From assembly GCA_011037195.1 (NCBI GenBank), contig JAAEAF010000232.1:62001-126000 (forward strand): a stretch of 64,000 nucleotides of DNA, given 5' to 3'. Position numbers and translations under genes: made by a program. Below the pieces are notes generated by a model. That model saw nothing but the letters and a program-made list of their open reading frames with translations. It searched no databases and had not been told where the DNA came from. The stretch comes from Triatoma infestans. Lineage: Eukaryota > Arthropoda > Insecta > Hemiptera > Reduviidae. This document shows, piece after piece, positions 33,513 through 44,640 of this stretch (within the stretch, counting starts at the first letter, position 1; each line of letters begins with the position of its first letter).

Positions 33513-34472
33513 GCATCCATATGTTTGTGGCCGCAAAACTCGAAAAGTAGTCGCTGAGTTGACTTGAAATTTTTTACACAACGTTGCATTTCTATATAAG
33601 AATGTTTATATATACTTTTTACTCCGATGTTCCCACGGAAAAGGGAACTTCTCCGAGCGTTTCGCGAGATTTGCAGAAATAGACAGACATCGCGTTGCGA
33701 TGGTGGCTCACTCTCTCAACCTATTTCTCAACTACTTATACTCGTAAGTACCTCTACTCCGAAGTTCCCACGGAAACGGGAAATTCCGAGCTAAAATCCG
33801 GTCAAACGGCCATATTGCGTTAGCACTTACTTCTTCAGGCATTGCTGCTACGTTGATGGAAGCAGGTAGTACAGCGCATTCAGCTCTTAAACTGTCTTGA
33901 CTTAAACATGCACTTCACAGAAAACCCAACATGTAACATTTCTAAAACATCAAAAATGGGAAAGGTTCTTCGGCCGTGCAAAATCATTGTATGAGATGAG
34001 TGTACAATGACTCACAAGAGGTTATTGGCAAGTTTACACCATACATTGAAAGACTGCGAAATAATCACGCTCCATTTGGTGGAGCATTAGTGTTACTATC
34101 CGGTGAATTCAGGCAAACGCTTTCAGTGATACCTCGCTCAACACTAGCTGATGAATTGCATGCCTGCTTGAAATATTCAACTCTTTGGAGCACAGTAAAA
34201 AAAATTCATTTAATAACGAGTATGAGAGTTCAACTTAAAAACGATCCAACAGCTGCCATTTTCAAGCCAATTACTCGAACTCGGTACGGCTGCTCCTACA
34301 AATCCGGAAACGGAAAAAATCACCTTGCCATATAATTTCTGCAGCATTATACATTCTAAAGGAGAATTAGTCGACAGGGTATTCAAAAATATAGAAACAA
34401 ATTATCAAACTCACGCATGGTAAAGCCTAAAAATCAGACTGAGGTATCAGCGAAGCGTGGTGGGTTAGCTAG
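33478..34472 (+). mobile_element. Helitron, internally deleted
   Basis: The start lies near a (TA)n tract (about 33475-33509) followed by 'gtttgtggccgcaaaactcg', 'ttgacttgaaattttttaca' and 'aatagacagacatcgcgttg', phrases typical of the 5' part of insect Helitrons. A helicase fragment follows. The 3' end is 'gaagcgtggtgggttag' closed by CTAG (34469-34472) and followed by T, the expected Helitron 3' terminus. Arm B of the duplication has no insertion here and gives the empty site. The exact 5' base is blurred by the TA tract. Confidence 0.78.
33790..34445 (+). pseudogene. Helitron PIF1-like helicase fragment
   Basis: 'HIALALTSSGIAATLMEAG' and 'STAHSALKLS' (near 33812-33900), then an open stretch (34000-34335) with 'PFGGALVLLSGEFRQTLSVIPRS' over about 34070-34140 (helicase motif II/III region), 'ADELHACLKYSTLW' and 'SMRVQLKNDPTAA', then 'ELVDRVFKNIETNYQTHAW' near 34365-34425. 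In full Helitrons this belongs to the C-terminal helicase of the Rep-Hel protein. Several stops and a frameshift near 34300; the Rep domain is missing. Confidence 0.8.
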
Positions 34473-35480
34473 TATACATAGCTACGCAGACACCAATTTC
34501 TAAAAACCAAATTTTTGGACTCAAGGGGCTCAAAAAGGAGATTTCCGGTGAAAACTCGATATGGAAAATTTGACACGATTACAATACTTCCTCTAACAAA
34601 GAGTAAGAGAAAGTAAAACGAATACACAAATTTCATTGAAGTTGACCTACTTAAACGTACATTAAACCAATGACTTTTACACTGTTGCGCTCCTGTCAAA
34701 TTTTCGAAATTGAGTTTTCACCAGAAATATATATGTTTTGAGTCAACTGAAATGGAAAATATATTGTTAGCGAATGGTCTGTAAATGTGTGTGTGCGTTT
34801 GTGTATTAACAGAATATCTCAAAAACGAAACTTCTAGGAAGCTTAAAGTTGGTATTCCGTGTAGCCACTGGGCATCGCTTCGGACACGAACATTTAGGAC
34901 ATGAACCATTAACCGGACGTGCAATTGAATTTTATTTTATATTCAATTTTTCATGATTTTTTTTCAAAAACGTCTCCAATTATTGTTTAATCTTCGTATG
35001 CAATTCTGGACACGGCAAAGTTGTTTTTGTTTTGAGGTTTCTTGAGCCTTATGTTTTCCCCTAAAGTAACAGTTCAGTGCGATATATGGTTTTACTGTCT
35101 ACATCATAATAATACACATTGGAAACATTAATAGAATTCCAAATCGTATTGTATTGATAACTTTAGAAAAAAGCATAACGCCAGTGTTGTCTCCAAACCG
35201 TCAACAAATCAATTTTCCCGGGAAAATGTAACAAATAAAACTGATAGGTATTTATGTGTGGAGTTAGTATACGAAGTTTAGTGGAAATCGTTGAAGCCAT
35301 TTTTGAGGAAATCATGAAAAACTAAAAAAATAAAGAAACAAAAATTATAGTAAAGTCGCCGTTCTGATTGATGGATTTGTCCCGAAATCTCTGTGTCTAA
35401 TGTGAAAGTAATACCTATACGGAATACCAAGTTTTGGCTTTCTGCTACTTTGAGTTATTCTGTTAAAACACACACAACAC
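34473..35480. repeat. dispersed repeat family R, continued
   Basis: 34473-34622 continues the copy split by the Helitron and ends in the hairpin 'tacttcctctaacaaagagt'. 34680-35480 is another, diverged copy with 'ttcaccagaaatatatatgt', 'gtatacgaagtttagtggaa' and a short CA-rich end (35466-35490). Confidence 0.68.
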
Positions 35481-35894
35481 AGACACACGCGTCACATTAA
35501 ACAATTGCAATTTATGATGAAAATAGAAGAATTTGCCGGTTTTATTTTGCAATTGTGAATAAAATTGAAATTCACAAAATTTGTAACTATAAAATCTTGT
35601 ACGTTATTTAAAAGTCCTTTATAATTTTCTGGGTACTCTCTCTGGATACTGAAACATTTTTCTGGAAAGGAAATCATCAACAAAATTAGGCAAGAGTCTA
35701 TTTCAAAACATATTTACGCAAAAATTCGGAACTTGGATGTTGATCATTTAATATTTCGGAGGCCAAAAAAAAAAAAAAAAATGGAGAATTCCTGCCAAAT
35801 ATGGAAACAACTAAATTTGAATCGGTACAAAATTTATTTATAATAAAAGACAAATGTTAAGGATCGGTGGTCTTCCTGAGATAGTTTTGTAATA

Positions 35895-36085
35895 CAATAT
35901 TTTAGATGAAGCTTAAGGGTGAAACACTGAACAGATTCAAGTGCGAGCATATTGTTAGGAGTGCAAGCAGGGAGTGCAAATAATTTCTTCAGAAAGGATC
36001 TTTGAAAGTTTCTAAGGCAACATAACTATGAAACCCCCAAACCTGAGCATCGAAGTACGCTACCGATCGACAAACCGTTTAAATG
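35895..36085 (-). pseudogene. CR1/Jockey-group non-LTR fragment (thumb region)
   Basis: On the - strand it reads 'RSVAYFDAQVWGFHSYVALETF', then 'SLLALLTICSHLNLF' after a frameshift, the block found as 'RAVACYGAQVWG...LEKFQ' in the element at 40273-41812. About 190 bp remain. Its 5' side runs into the Penelope-type element at 36110. Confidence 0.65.
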
Positions 36086-36109
36086 TGTGTGTGAGTGAAT
36101 TTTTGTTTT

Positions 36110-36551
36110 ATCAGAGACATTTTCCGTGGTAGCCTGCTTCATTTTGTGGTCATCGACCGGTTTCGGGCGTTCGCCCATCTTCAGGATGCGTTTTTTCAGA
36201 CAGTGTGCCAACACAGACTCGTACAGAGACTTAGTTTCACAGTAACTGAGGTGTATTTTTAAAATACTAAACTCTTAAACTAGGTAAAGGGATGTGGCCA
36301 GATGGCCACCTAGTCCACCAGGCCAGATGGCCACCTAGGCTTTACCTAGTTTAAGAGTTTAGTATTTTAAAAATACACCTCAGTTAGTGTGAAACTAAGT
36401 CTCTGTACGAGTCTGTGTTGGCACACTGTCTGAAAAACGCATCCTGAAGATGGGCGAACGCCCGATACCAGTCGATGACCACAAAATGATGCAGGCTACC
36501 ACGGAAAATGTCTCTGATGCTTTCCAGCTCTCGGAACCAACCACCACAACA
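36110..36551. mobile_element. Penelope-type palindromic element, family alpha (copy 3)
   Basis: Inverted arms 36110-36300 and about 36345-36518. Here the 33-nt extension (36519-36551) is on the right, the mirror image of copy 1. AATTTTTGTTTT flanks both sides (36098-36109, 36552-36563): again a 12-bp TSD. The centre carries a short direct repeat 'gccagatggccacctag' (36297-36340). Non-coding. Confidence 0.75.
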
Positions 36552-36889
36552 AATTTTTGTTTTGTTTTGTTCAATATTCTGACTCAATTGTCTTTTCTTT
36601 TTTTTCGTTGCCAAACTGTTTAGACTTAGTTTGCATTATATTTTTCTTCTTTTCGTTTTGAAACCTCAATTCCGGAAAAGTAAAGTAGAAAAAAATAGTT
36701 TCGCAGCTTCTTTTGTGTGAACTATCCCGTGTGAGGCTGTGAGGTAAGATTTGGAGTAACTATTCTCCAAAATCTATGAATGGCAAGTAAGTGGCTAGTT
36801 TCTGTGACAATTCGTTTCTTAAAATTACAAATACTGCTACACTTCATCAGCTTTCTATGAGGCTGAACTAAAAAAAATATGGCCTCATG

Positions 36890-37279
36890 TATATTTTGCA
36901 TGTATTATAGACGAACTGAAGAACAGTAAATTGAAATACAACATCAACAGCAGCAATTACACCAATTACAACTACAACAATATATTGACGATCAAATAGT
37001 GGCAGCAATAATCGCCGATTAATAATCTTTTTCCCCCAATCGTCAGTTAAAGGGATGGAAATTATTGAGTCTGGGAAGCAGCATCATCTGAAACCACTTC
37101 CAATATTTGTATATAAAATAGGTAACTTCGACAGGCTGTGCAGTGAAAACAGAAATTTGATTACAGTAGAAGAATTCACTTGCAAAGCAAGAGTGAACTG
37201 TATAATGGTCTCCACTATATCTGTGGATGATTATAGATCTATAATTCGCAGTAAAAACTGGAACATACCAATTTAAAAA
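36890..37279 (+). pseudogene. non-LTR ORF1 (gag-like, PRE_C2HC-type) fragment
   Basis: A Gln-rich lead (near 36920-37010) precedes an open 37055-37276 stretch with 'LKPLPIFVYKIGNFDRLCSE', 'EEFTCKARVNCIMVST' and 'SVDDYRSIIRS'. This is the order of the nucleic-acid-binding block before the CCHC knuckles in Jockey/I-type ORF1 ('PPIFV', 'FTCK', 'DDYR-x-I'). The knuckles and the rest are lost; a stop follows at 37274. Confidence 0.6.
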
Positions 37280-37324
37280 AAAACAACAAAAAAAAAACCA
37301 GAAACCATTCAGAATTGTAATTAG

Positions 37325-37375
37325 ACATCTACACCATAGTGTATCCTTTAATGTTATTGGTTAAGGTGTAGATGT
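37325..37375. repeat. 11-bp inverted repeat
   Basis: ACATCTACACC (37325-37335) and its exact complement (37365-37375). It may be a small MITE end pair or chance. Confidence 0.5.
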
Positions 37376-37379
37376 GTGC

Positions 37380-38810
37380 GTGTTGTAATGTATGGGTAGC
37401 TTGTTAAATTGCACGAGGTTTATTGAAAGGGCTTATGTATGATTATATTTTAAAAAGAGAGTGAGATTTTAATATATAAGGAAGAAGTCACCACTGTTTA
37501 GAATAAATATATTCACTTAAATAACAATTACAAGTTAATAATTGTAATAAATGTAAAAAGCTTTTAAATATACAAAACTCTTCCACTTAAGATACTTGTA
37601 CGTGATTGATTTAAATACAAATATTTATGTAGCATCAGTGGCGGCTGGTGCCTAAACGCTGCGACACTACAGCACCGAAGAAGTATAAAAATTACTATAA
37701 AAATCAATGATAAAGAATAATAACATAACAATCTTTGGATAATTATTATTTAAATACCATTAATAAATTAGTTTTTAAAAAAGAATGATTTCATCAAGCT
37801 TCGTTGCTTGATATTGACGCTGCCGTATTCGCAGCGTCGAAAAATGGTCATATTCGGTTATTTCCGACAAACTTCGTTTGCTTAATAATGTACCCTACTA
37901 CTGCAATAGTAGCCGCTCGCCAGGTAGCGCAGATTGATATGTGAACGATTTTATAAGTCATGTTCAACAACAAAAATATTTTCATTCTGTTCGTTAAAGT
38001 TTTAATGGTAAAATTTTTTTAAATTTTTTTATTCAATAATATTATTTTTTATGGAATAAAAATAGAAAAAAAAATAAATATTATTTTATAGGTCTATCAA
38101 GATGGGTGTTAGTGTTGAATACTTTAAAAAAATTAAATTTTTTCAATTGACATTACCCCAAAAAATTTAAATAAAGAAGAAAGGTCGTTACAGTGCTAAC
38201 ATTATAATTCAGCAAATAGCAGTTACTTTATGATTTCTCAAATACGTAATGTTAATGAAAAAGTTATTCAAAAATTTTGTGAATCTAAAACACTAAGAGT
38301 GCATTGTTTTTTTTTTTTGTATATCAGAAAATATCATACAAAATATCTATGTTAATTTATTTCTAATTGAATTGAGTTGAATTTAGACATATTCGGATTT
38401 ACTCATGCAGCACTCCCACCTGGTAACTTCATGGGCTGCCCTGCGTTACACTAACTGATGGTGACTGTGTAAAACGAATGAATTCCGTTGAATGCAGAAA
38501 TATTACTCATCAAACATTGAAGCTATGTCTAGAGGGAGTTTTCTTTTAGCAAGAAGAGTGCAAGTGTATTGTCTCTCTAACGGTGTCTTGTCGATGCGTT
38601 TGACCCTTATGCCAGCCAACGTACAAATTTTCGCCTATATTAATATTTTTCTTCAAATTTATAAAATATAATTTTTGACTTCCATCACAATCCAAACGAA
38701 ATAAAAGAAATCCTAATCCAACATGGTTTTCGAGTGAGAAATGTCTGTCATGAACATTAAAAAATGTCCCATGATAAAGGAACACTATTCCACTCAAAAC
38801 AAAATGTTGG
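37380..38810. other. no gene seen; possible hAT end at 37634
   Basis: AT-rich. 'cagtggcggctggtgccta' at 37634-37652 resembles a hAT terminal inverted repeat; no clear partner was found. Codon-free, no splice-supported exon. Confidence 0.4.
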
Positions 38811-38814
38811 TGTT

Positions 38815-39145
38815 TGTTGCCGGACTTGAGTCCCAGCCAGCAAACATATTGCTTGTTTTATTACGAAGGGTCAAACGTAACTTTTATTTATATTTTATTA
38901 TAATTCATTTACAATTACATGCTTATAATGTATTTGAATATTGGTTTTGATATATATAGTTTACCATTTTCTTGTTGGAATTAACAGCTGGAAATATACT
39001 TTGTTTTGTAGACAAAGTGAAACTTCTATACAATTCGTTGTATTGATACTGAGCAAGATCATAAGGGGCAAATATCTTTTAGCTTGCTGACTAATAAATG
39101 GTAAGTGAAGCATATTAAGTAATTTGGATCTGCCGTTAAATGATG
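38815..39145 (+). repeat. dispersed repeat shared with 20998-21245
   Basis: 'cgaagggtcaaacgtaactt', 'gttggaattaacagctggaa' and 'ttttgtagacaaagtgaaac' match 20998-21245; the start also matches 16697-16790. Confidence 0.7.
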
Positions 39146-39521
39146 CCAGTAGAATAAAACGAAGGAGAAACTCTTTAACCTTCGAACAAAGGAAAGGCAT
39201 GTCTCCTTAGCCCGGAGTTTATACTTTCTAAAAACTGGATTAAATTTAACAAATTTTTTAATTCGACAAAATGAGATATTTTTTGCCCAATTTAAAAAAA
39301 AAAAGAAGTAGGCCCTCGCTTGGGGTTTCTTATTTTTTTTAAATATTTTGTTTTATTTTTATTTACCTAGGGAATACGTTCTTGGTTTCTGTCGATCCAA
39401 AGTGAGAAAATGTCCACTTAAACTGCAGCAGATCTGGCAATATATCAATGTCTTCAGCGCATGCCAACAATTGTTTACTTTTGGATAAATAAATAAAAAA
39501 ATAAACCTTATACACTTTCTG

Positions 39522-39745
39522 TCCTCACGCGTTGGTCTAATGGCTAGTGCGTGAAGTCAGGGTTTGATTCCCGTGAGGGCAAAATCAAAGTTGACCCAGC
39601 ATCGTAAACAAAAGTGGGAAGCTACAGTTACTAGCTCCCTAGGAAGCGAAGGCCGGAAATAAAAACGGTGTGGGATCAGCGGCATGCTGACCACACGCCC
39701 CCGTATTCAAAGCACTTCATAGGCTGTTGCGCCAAAGGTTTTTTT
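39522..39745 (+). repeat. tRNA-derived SINE, family A
   Basis: 'tcacgcgttggtctaatggc', B-box-like 'gggtttgattccc', 'cccagcatcg', ending 'gctgttgcgcc' and a T-run. A deletion in the anticodon-arm part compared with the 31198 copy. Confidence 0.78.
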
Positions 39746-40256
39746 TTTTTTATACAGATTCGTAAAAATTTTGGTGGAAATTTATTGGTTTTTTACAGAA
39801 AATTTTGTTTTTCGCCCATGTGCGTTGCTTAGCAACTTCTATGGCATGTAATTCCCGGCACTCGATGTTGCATTCGGCTGCAATTGGTGCCGGTCGCGAA
39901 CTTAGGCACTTTGTGTAGATACAAATATTCTTACGTTTAAATGTTGTAGAAATATTCAAACGTTTCAAAAAAGTTGATAATTAATAAAGGTTTGCAATGC
40001 TATTAACAAATTAACGAAGAAAAGTAATGATTAACAAAGCAGATAACGTTAGACTTGTTTTCTTCTCGAAATGGTTGTTCGAAAGTGCCATATCCTTTGC
40101 TCAGTCCGACAACAGTTACTAGCAGCTCTAATGATAATTGAATTAACTTAATCTTAATGAATAGCTAACTGATTAATATATATGCACTATTGAAACATAT
40201 TTACCTGAATGTACTTAATTTGCTATACTATTTATGTTTTTTATTTATAATTGTGA
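39746..40256. other. no gene seen
   Basis: AT-rich; no recognisable ORF or repeat. The last bases probably include the end of the LTR of the Gypsy fragment at 41829-44215. Confidence 0.4.
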
Positions 40257-40727
40257 GCTTGCCGGAGTAGTTTAGTTTAAATAGTACTTTATTTATACAA
40301 AGGAAAATAAATACAAAAACTGATATATAAAAATAAGTACAATAGGCATGGCTAAAGCCGTCTGCCGGAGTTTGTCTTAAATCCAATATCATAAATACAT
40401 ACAAAAATAAAATAACTATTTGCAATTGAAGCAAAGTAATATGTAAATTTAAGTAAAAAAAAAAAAAATATATATATATGAAAAGTAAATAAAAAAAAAA
40501 TTAAAATATTTACAATAATGTAATGAGTAAAATATAAATTAGGAAACTTTTACACAAAAAACAAAGAAAATACAGATATACAAAATATATCGAAAAAGAC
40601 ATGAGTAAAATAACATAAAAATAAAAAGAGACAAAAAGGAAAAAAAAAAAAAATTATTTAATTCTCTGAATTATACTGTTTAAATTAAAAAAGTGTACAT
40701 TCATTATGTGAAGGGTACATACGATAT

Positions 40728-41336
40728 TTAGTTTGACAATCTTAAATTTCTTATGCCCCAAATATGACGAGCAAATTGAAGCAATAACCGATCTGAGGTG
40801 GAAAACAATTCAACAATAAATCTACCAGAAATGAGATCAGAGCCGAAGAACCTTTTTCGCGAGTCAACAAATGCTGGACATTCCCCAAGAAAGTGATAAA
40901 GAGTCTCAGGCTGCCGAAGATTACACACCTGGCAATACTCCCTGTCCGAATCCCTCTCCATCCAAGGGACTCTATTTAAATTTAAGAGCTCCCCTCTGAG
41001 TTTAAACCACAAACTCAGATCAGATAAATTAAAACAAGTCACTGAGTTCAACCCGCAATGAGTACCGAAATCTTCTTTGTTTTCTATTAAAGCTCGATAC
41101 AACAGATACTTATCAGAATTTTTAGCACGCTCAAGAGATTCTTTCCTATAAAAATGTGTTAAAGTAGAAAATAATGAGCCTAGTTGCTTTGACCATACGG
41201 ATTTATCCTGGATTGATGAGTCAAAGTGTACGCCATGCAATTGGGATAAACTAATCCACGAAGAAAACCATGATAATTTACGCCCAATTATTTCCATGGC
41301 CACTATCTTAGGCAAGCGAATGGTCAGGTAATTCAA
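40728..41336 (-). pseudogene. ORF2 C-terminal domain of the truncated element
   Basis: About 200 codons open: 'RLPKIVAMEIIGRKLSWFSSW', 'SLWFKLRGELLNLNRVPWMER' and a zinc-knuckle-like 'CQVCNLRQPETLYHFLGEC', ending 'FARHIWGIRNLRLSN'. It continues from 41308-41757 after a one-base frameshift near 41320 ('LLELPDHSLA' to 'YLTIRLPKI'). Confidence 0.82.
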
Positions 41337-41812
41337 GCAAATTGAGACAATAACTTATATTAAGTTTCAATGTGAAGAGAAAAACCGGATCTAGGGAAGT
41401 TTCGATATGCAGCATATAGTTGGGAGTGCAGGCAGGAAGAGAAAACAACTTTTTAAGAAAGTATCTTTGAAATTTCTCCAACAGTTCATATTGTTCATGC
41501 CCCCACACTTGAGCACCATAACATGCTACTGCCCGAGATACAGTCTTATAAATTTGATATTTGACCCGCAATGGCGCATCATTCACCGAAATCACATTGG
41601 CCCACGTGGTATTGATACCAAGTTTGGCAACTGAGATTTTCCTCTTAAAATGTTCATAGAAGGAGAGCCGACTGGACAGTGTGATTCCCAAATAATTGTA
41701 GGTTTTTACGATCTCAATTTTCTGACCCCCATATCTCCAGCACTCACGAGATCCCAATCGACCACCTCTACGGAAAACTAGGATCTTAGATTTACTAAGG
41801 TTAATGTGTAGG
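41308..41812 (-). pseudogene. ORF2 post-catalytic RT part of the truncated element
   Basis: It starts inside the RT with 'LHINLSKSKILVFRRGGRLG', then 'YNYLGITLSSRLSFYEHFKR', 'VACYGAQVWGHEQYELLEKF' and 'FLKKLFSLPACTPNYMLHIE'. These blocks are also found, diverged, in 10737-11820. Confidence 0.82.
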
Positions 41813-42492
41813 GCTTGCCGGAGTAGTTAGGGGGGAAATCACAAAAATATTACGAAATTAATAGCATTCTTTTATTGGTAGAAAGGAAAATGAAGACATT
41901 AAGTAAACTCAAAAATAAAGGAATACAATCTTCTCACGCTTGGACACAGTAATAAGGCTTCAGCCGCAAGTCCCGTTTCGTCGTCTGTCTTGACAGCAGA
42001 ATTATCCTGACACTCAGAGCACCACGTGACTTGTCCGAGCTCTAGGCCAACACTACTTCTCCCAGCCCGGTCACATCCGCCCCACTCTATAGCTCTCTTC
42101 GGCGCAGCCCCACCTACACTGCCTCCTTCAAAAGAAAAATGGGGCTTCATTGGAGTTCCACTTTTTCCCCTCCTGGCCGTTGGTCTTTGCCTTGGGTCTC
42201 CTGAAGCTTGGCTGATGCTGTCATGCTGCTTGGAGTGTCGCTACAGCGGGTGGGTATGGGTTGCAGGTTCCGCCCCCTGAGCTGACATGGTTCCCGTGTA
42301 ACCAAAGTCTCATCTAAGCGGCGCCGGTTACTATCTGTCGTGGGTGCATTCATTAGTAGTTGGCTACCGTGCTTTCTTTTTTTTGTTTCGTTGAATGCCA
42401 CTTCTGAGACCGCTGTCTGAGCGCACATTCTTCCAGGACACTCGGTTAGCCAAGGTCAGCGTTCTCTGCCATCTTCTAGTTGGGTTTCGGTC

Positions 42493-43200
42493 TTAGTTCA
42501 CAGTTGCTTGGGAAGGGCTAGTTATAGCCATCACCACATTCAACATACCTCTTTTAGGGCGTCGTTTTCGGTGCCTTGGTCGGGTATTGATCCATTCGCC
42601 CGAAGGTAGTGACCGCACTGGGGTCGTTCCAAACCCCCCTTTGGCTGGCCTCCTCCGCTTGGGGTTGGCTTCGTAACTGATACGAGTGGGCGTTGCCTGT
42701 ACGGCACGCTTCATCCGGTTAGTATGTACTACGCTACTCCCTCCTGAGGCTAGGGCAATTTCATAGTTTGCCGCAGAAGTTTGGGCTAATACGGAGGCAC
42801 CGTCTAAATTTACGAGCATGTCCCAACGGTACCGCTGGCTCGGGCAGATATACTTATCCCCCACTTCAAAATTCCGAACTTTCCTACCCTTATCTTGGGT
42901 TTTGGCTCTTGCCTCCTTTGCTTGCGAATCCTTCACCTTGGCGTTACTTTTGTTACTCGAGTTTTGTTGCAAAGTCTGTATAAACCCTTCTCGATCGGCT
43001 ACCGCGTCCCCCATCTAAGCTCGAATTCCCAGGGGCGTACTTCGATAGGCCGATAATATATACGGGATCCAGCGGTCCCAATCTCTCCGTCCCTCCGAAA
43101 AATACAGGCCAGGGAATGGGCCAGGGTGCGATGGAGCCGCTCCACGAGGCCATTTCCCGCGGGTGGTACGCGGATGTTCGTAGCTTTTTAATACCGAGGC
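42493..43200 (-). pseudogene. Gypsy integrase C-terminal part, frame-broken
   Basis: First frame: 'NGLVERLHRTLAHSLACIF'-like and 'DWDRWIPYILSAYRSTP' pieces (about 43025-43180), the end of the integrase core. Second frame, 42493-43014: 'VADREGFIQTLQQNSSN', a Lys/Ala-rich linker, 'FEVGDKYICPSQRYRW', and 'YEIALASGGSSVVHTNRMKR', a GPY/F-like C-terminal module. The Asp-rich catalytic core between RNase H and this part is deleted (junction near 43200). Confidence 0.68.
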
Positions 43201-43970
43201 TCCTTCATTACTCTGGGTCTGTGTACGACCTCATAAGCAAACTCTGCGACTCTAAGCGACCACCGCGTTAGTTTTGCTGAAGGATCTTTAGATGAAGAAT
43301 CCACTGTAACGCTGAGTGGTCAGTGATTAGGTGAATCGCCGACCCAACAGATAACAGCGGAATTGCGAGGTTACCCACACCACGGCTAATAGCTCTCTCT
43401 CCGTGGTCGAATATTTTCGCTCGGCCGCAGTCGATGTCGACTGGCAAACGCTACCGGTTTTTCGCCAACCTCGTGTGCTTGTCTTAACACCGCACCAATG
43501 CGACGTCCGATGTCAGTAGCCAGCACGCATGTATCAGCGAAATTTGGGTAAATTAGTACTGCCTCCGAACAGAGTGCGTCCCGCAGCACGTCAATAGCCG
43601 TTTGCTGGTTCGGCTTCCAGACGAACGCCGAGCCCTTCGTCAATAACGATGTAAGGGGCTTAGCCATGTCGGCAAATCCCTTGATAAACTTCCGATAGTA
43701 TCCGGCAAGCCCCAAAAAGCTTTGCACTTCCCGTGTTGATTTCGGCACCGGATACTCTTGGATGGCTTTTATCTTGCCTAGGTCTGGGCGCACTCCTTCG
43801 GCCGTGACGATATGTCCCAGGTAGCGTACCATGGCTTCGGCGAACTGGCCTTTCTCTAACCGTATTTTGAGGTTGGCATTATCTAGAAGGGCGAAACCAT
43901 ATTCCAATCGGCGGCAGTGTTCAGAAGTCAAGGCACTAATATAATTACGTCGTCTAAATAGACGAAACAC
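43201..43970 (-). pseudogene. Gypsy RT end and RNase H
   Basis: 'LDNANLKIRLEKGQFAEAMVRYLGHIV' spans the RT thumb start, then 'PVPKSTREVQSFLGLAGYYRKFI' and 'AFVWKPNQQTAIDVLRDAL' lead into RNase H ('VLATDIG...IGAVLRQ', 'KPVAFASRHRL'). The RNase H Asp is in a damaged 'LATDIGRRIGAVL' block. Frameshifts near 43400 and 43300. Confidence 0.82.
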
Positions 43971-44215
43971 TCCATTCCTTTAATTTCTGCCAGCAATTGG
44001 TCCATGTGCCTTTTGAACGAAGCCGGTGCATTGACCAGCCCGAACGCGTGACGTTTATATTCATATTGCCCTCCCATGGTAGAGAAGGCAGTTTTCTCGC
44101 GGTCGTCCAGGTGTATATGGATCTGATGATATCCACAACTTAAATCCAAGGTGGTGAAGTACTTGCTCTTCCCCAATGCATCCAACTCTTGTGTGATGCA
44201 GCATTTCTGAAGTTA
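43928..44215 (-). pseudogene. Gypsy RT palm
   Basis: 'LDALGKSKYFTTLDLSCGYHQIHI' carries the first catalytic Asp, 'FGLVNAPASFKRHMDQLL' and 'CFVYLDDVIILVP' the YLDD motif. The 5' part of RT is cut off at about 44215, where the AT-rich flank begins. A frameshift near 43950 separates it from the RNase H piece. Confidence 0.85.
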
Positions 44216-44325
44216 TTATTAACTAGTTATATATTTTTCATTGAAAGTTTTATATTTAGAAAGATATATAAATATCTTTAGAGCCTAATGTAGATATAAA
44301 GATATATTTAGAACCTAATATCCCA

Positions 44326-44640
44326 GGGGAGGGGTGTTAAATATATTTAAATACTTTATTAATCATGTTTATTTTTATTTATTTATTTATTTAACGGATT
44401 ATAAAGTAAAATACATTCAAAATAAGAATGAGATGATTATACGGCAATGGCCAGAGGAGTTTTTAAAGAAAAAAATTCTTTCTTGCTCTACGTTCCGGGT
44501 ACCATTGGTGCCCTTCTTCAGGAGCTCTTACGGTAGGAGAGGAGTAAACGTTGAGACTGAAAAAAGGCAGCAATGGTACATGTCGCGTATTTCTGCGCGA
44601 ATTGATAACGGAGAGGATACATAGTTGTGGACGCCCCCCT
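44326..44640 (+). repeat. dispersed repeat family D, copy 2
   Basis: Same order as 22767-23080 ('ttatttatttatttaacgga', 'gccagaggagtttttaaaga', 'attgataacggagaggatac') with about 60 extra bases in the middle, including 'cccttcttcaggagctctta'. Confidence 0.72.

Larger units (their letters stand above)
29190..34622 (+). repeat. inverted segmental duplication, arm A
   Basis: Matches arm B (47815-52589) in reverse orientation through introns, SINEs, family R repeats and lipocalin exons 3-5. Sampled intron stretches differ by about 2-5%. Arm A carries a Helitron (about 33478-34472) that arm B lacks; arm B carries about 260 extra bases at 52250-52515. Confidence 0.9.
40273..41812 (-). mobile_element. 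5'-truncated CR1/Jockey-group non-LTR insertion with 16-bp TSD
   Basis: The sequence GCTTGCCGGAGTAGTT occurs at 40257-40272 and 41813-41828, exactly flanking the element. Only the last third of ORF2 and the 3' UTR were inserted; the 3' end reads 'ataaataaagtactattt' with no long tail. It landed in sequence continuous with the GC-rich Gypsy fragment (41829-44215), so it is younger than that element. Confidence 0.85.
41829..44215 (-). mobile_element. GC-rich Ty3/Gypsy retrotransposon fragment
   Basis: Pol order on the - strand: RT (44185 to about 43700), RNase H (to about 43250), integrase C-terminal part (43153 to 42493), then a non-coding part with an LTR-like end (AATAAA on the - strand near 41870, then 'gatttcccccctaactactc'). 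By eye about half G+C, far above its surroundings. RT start, most of the integrase core and all of gag are missing. Confidence 0.72.

Noticed and set aside
37634..37924. Complete hAT element starting CAGTGGCGGCTGGTG
   Set aside because: Only one plausible end; 'agtagccgctcgccag' at 37907-37922 is too weak a partner and no 8-bp TSD was found.
42026..42280. ORFs on the + strand of the GC-rich Gypsy fragment
   Set aside because: Shadows of GC-rich non-coding/LTR sequence; no domain and no splice context.
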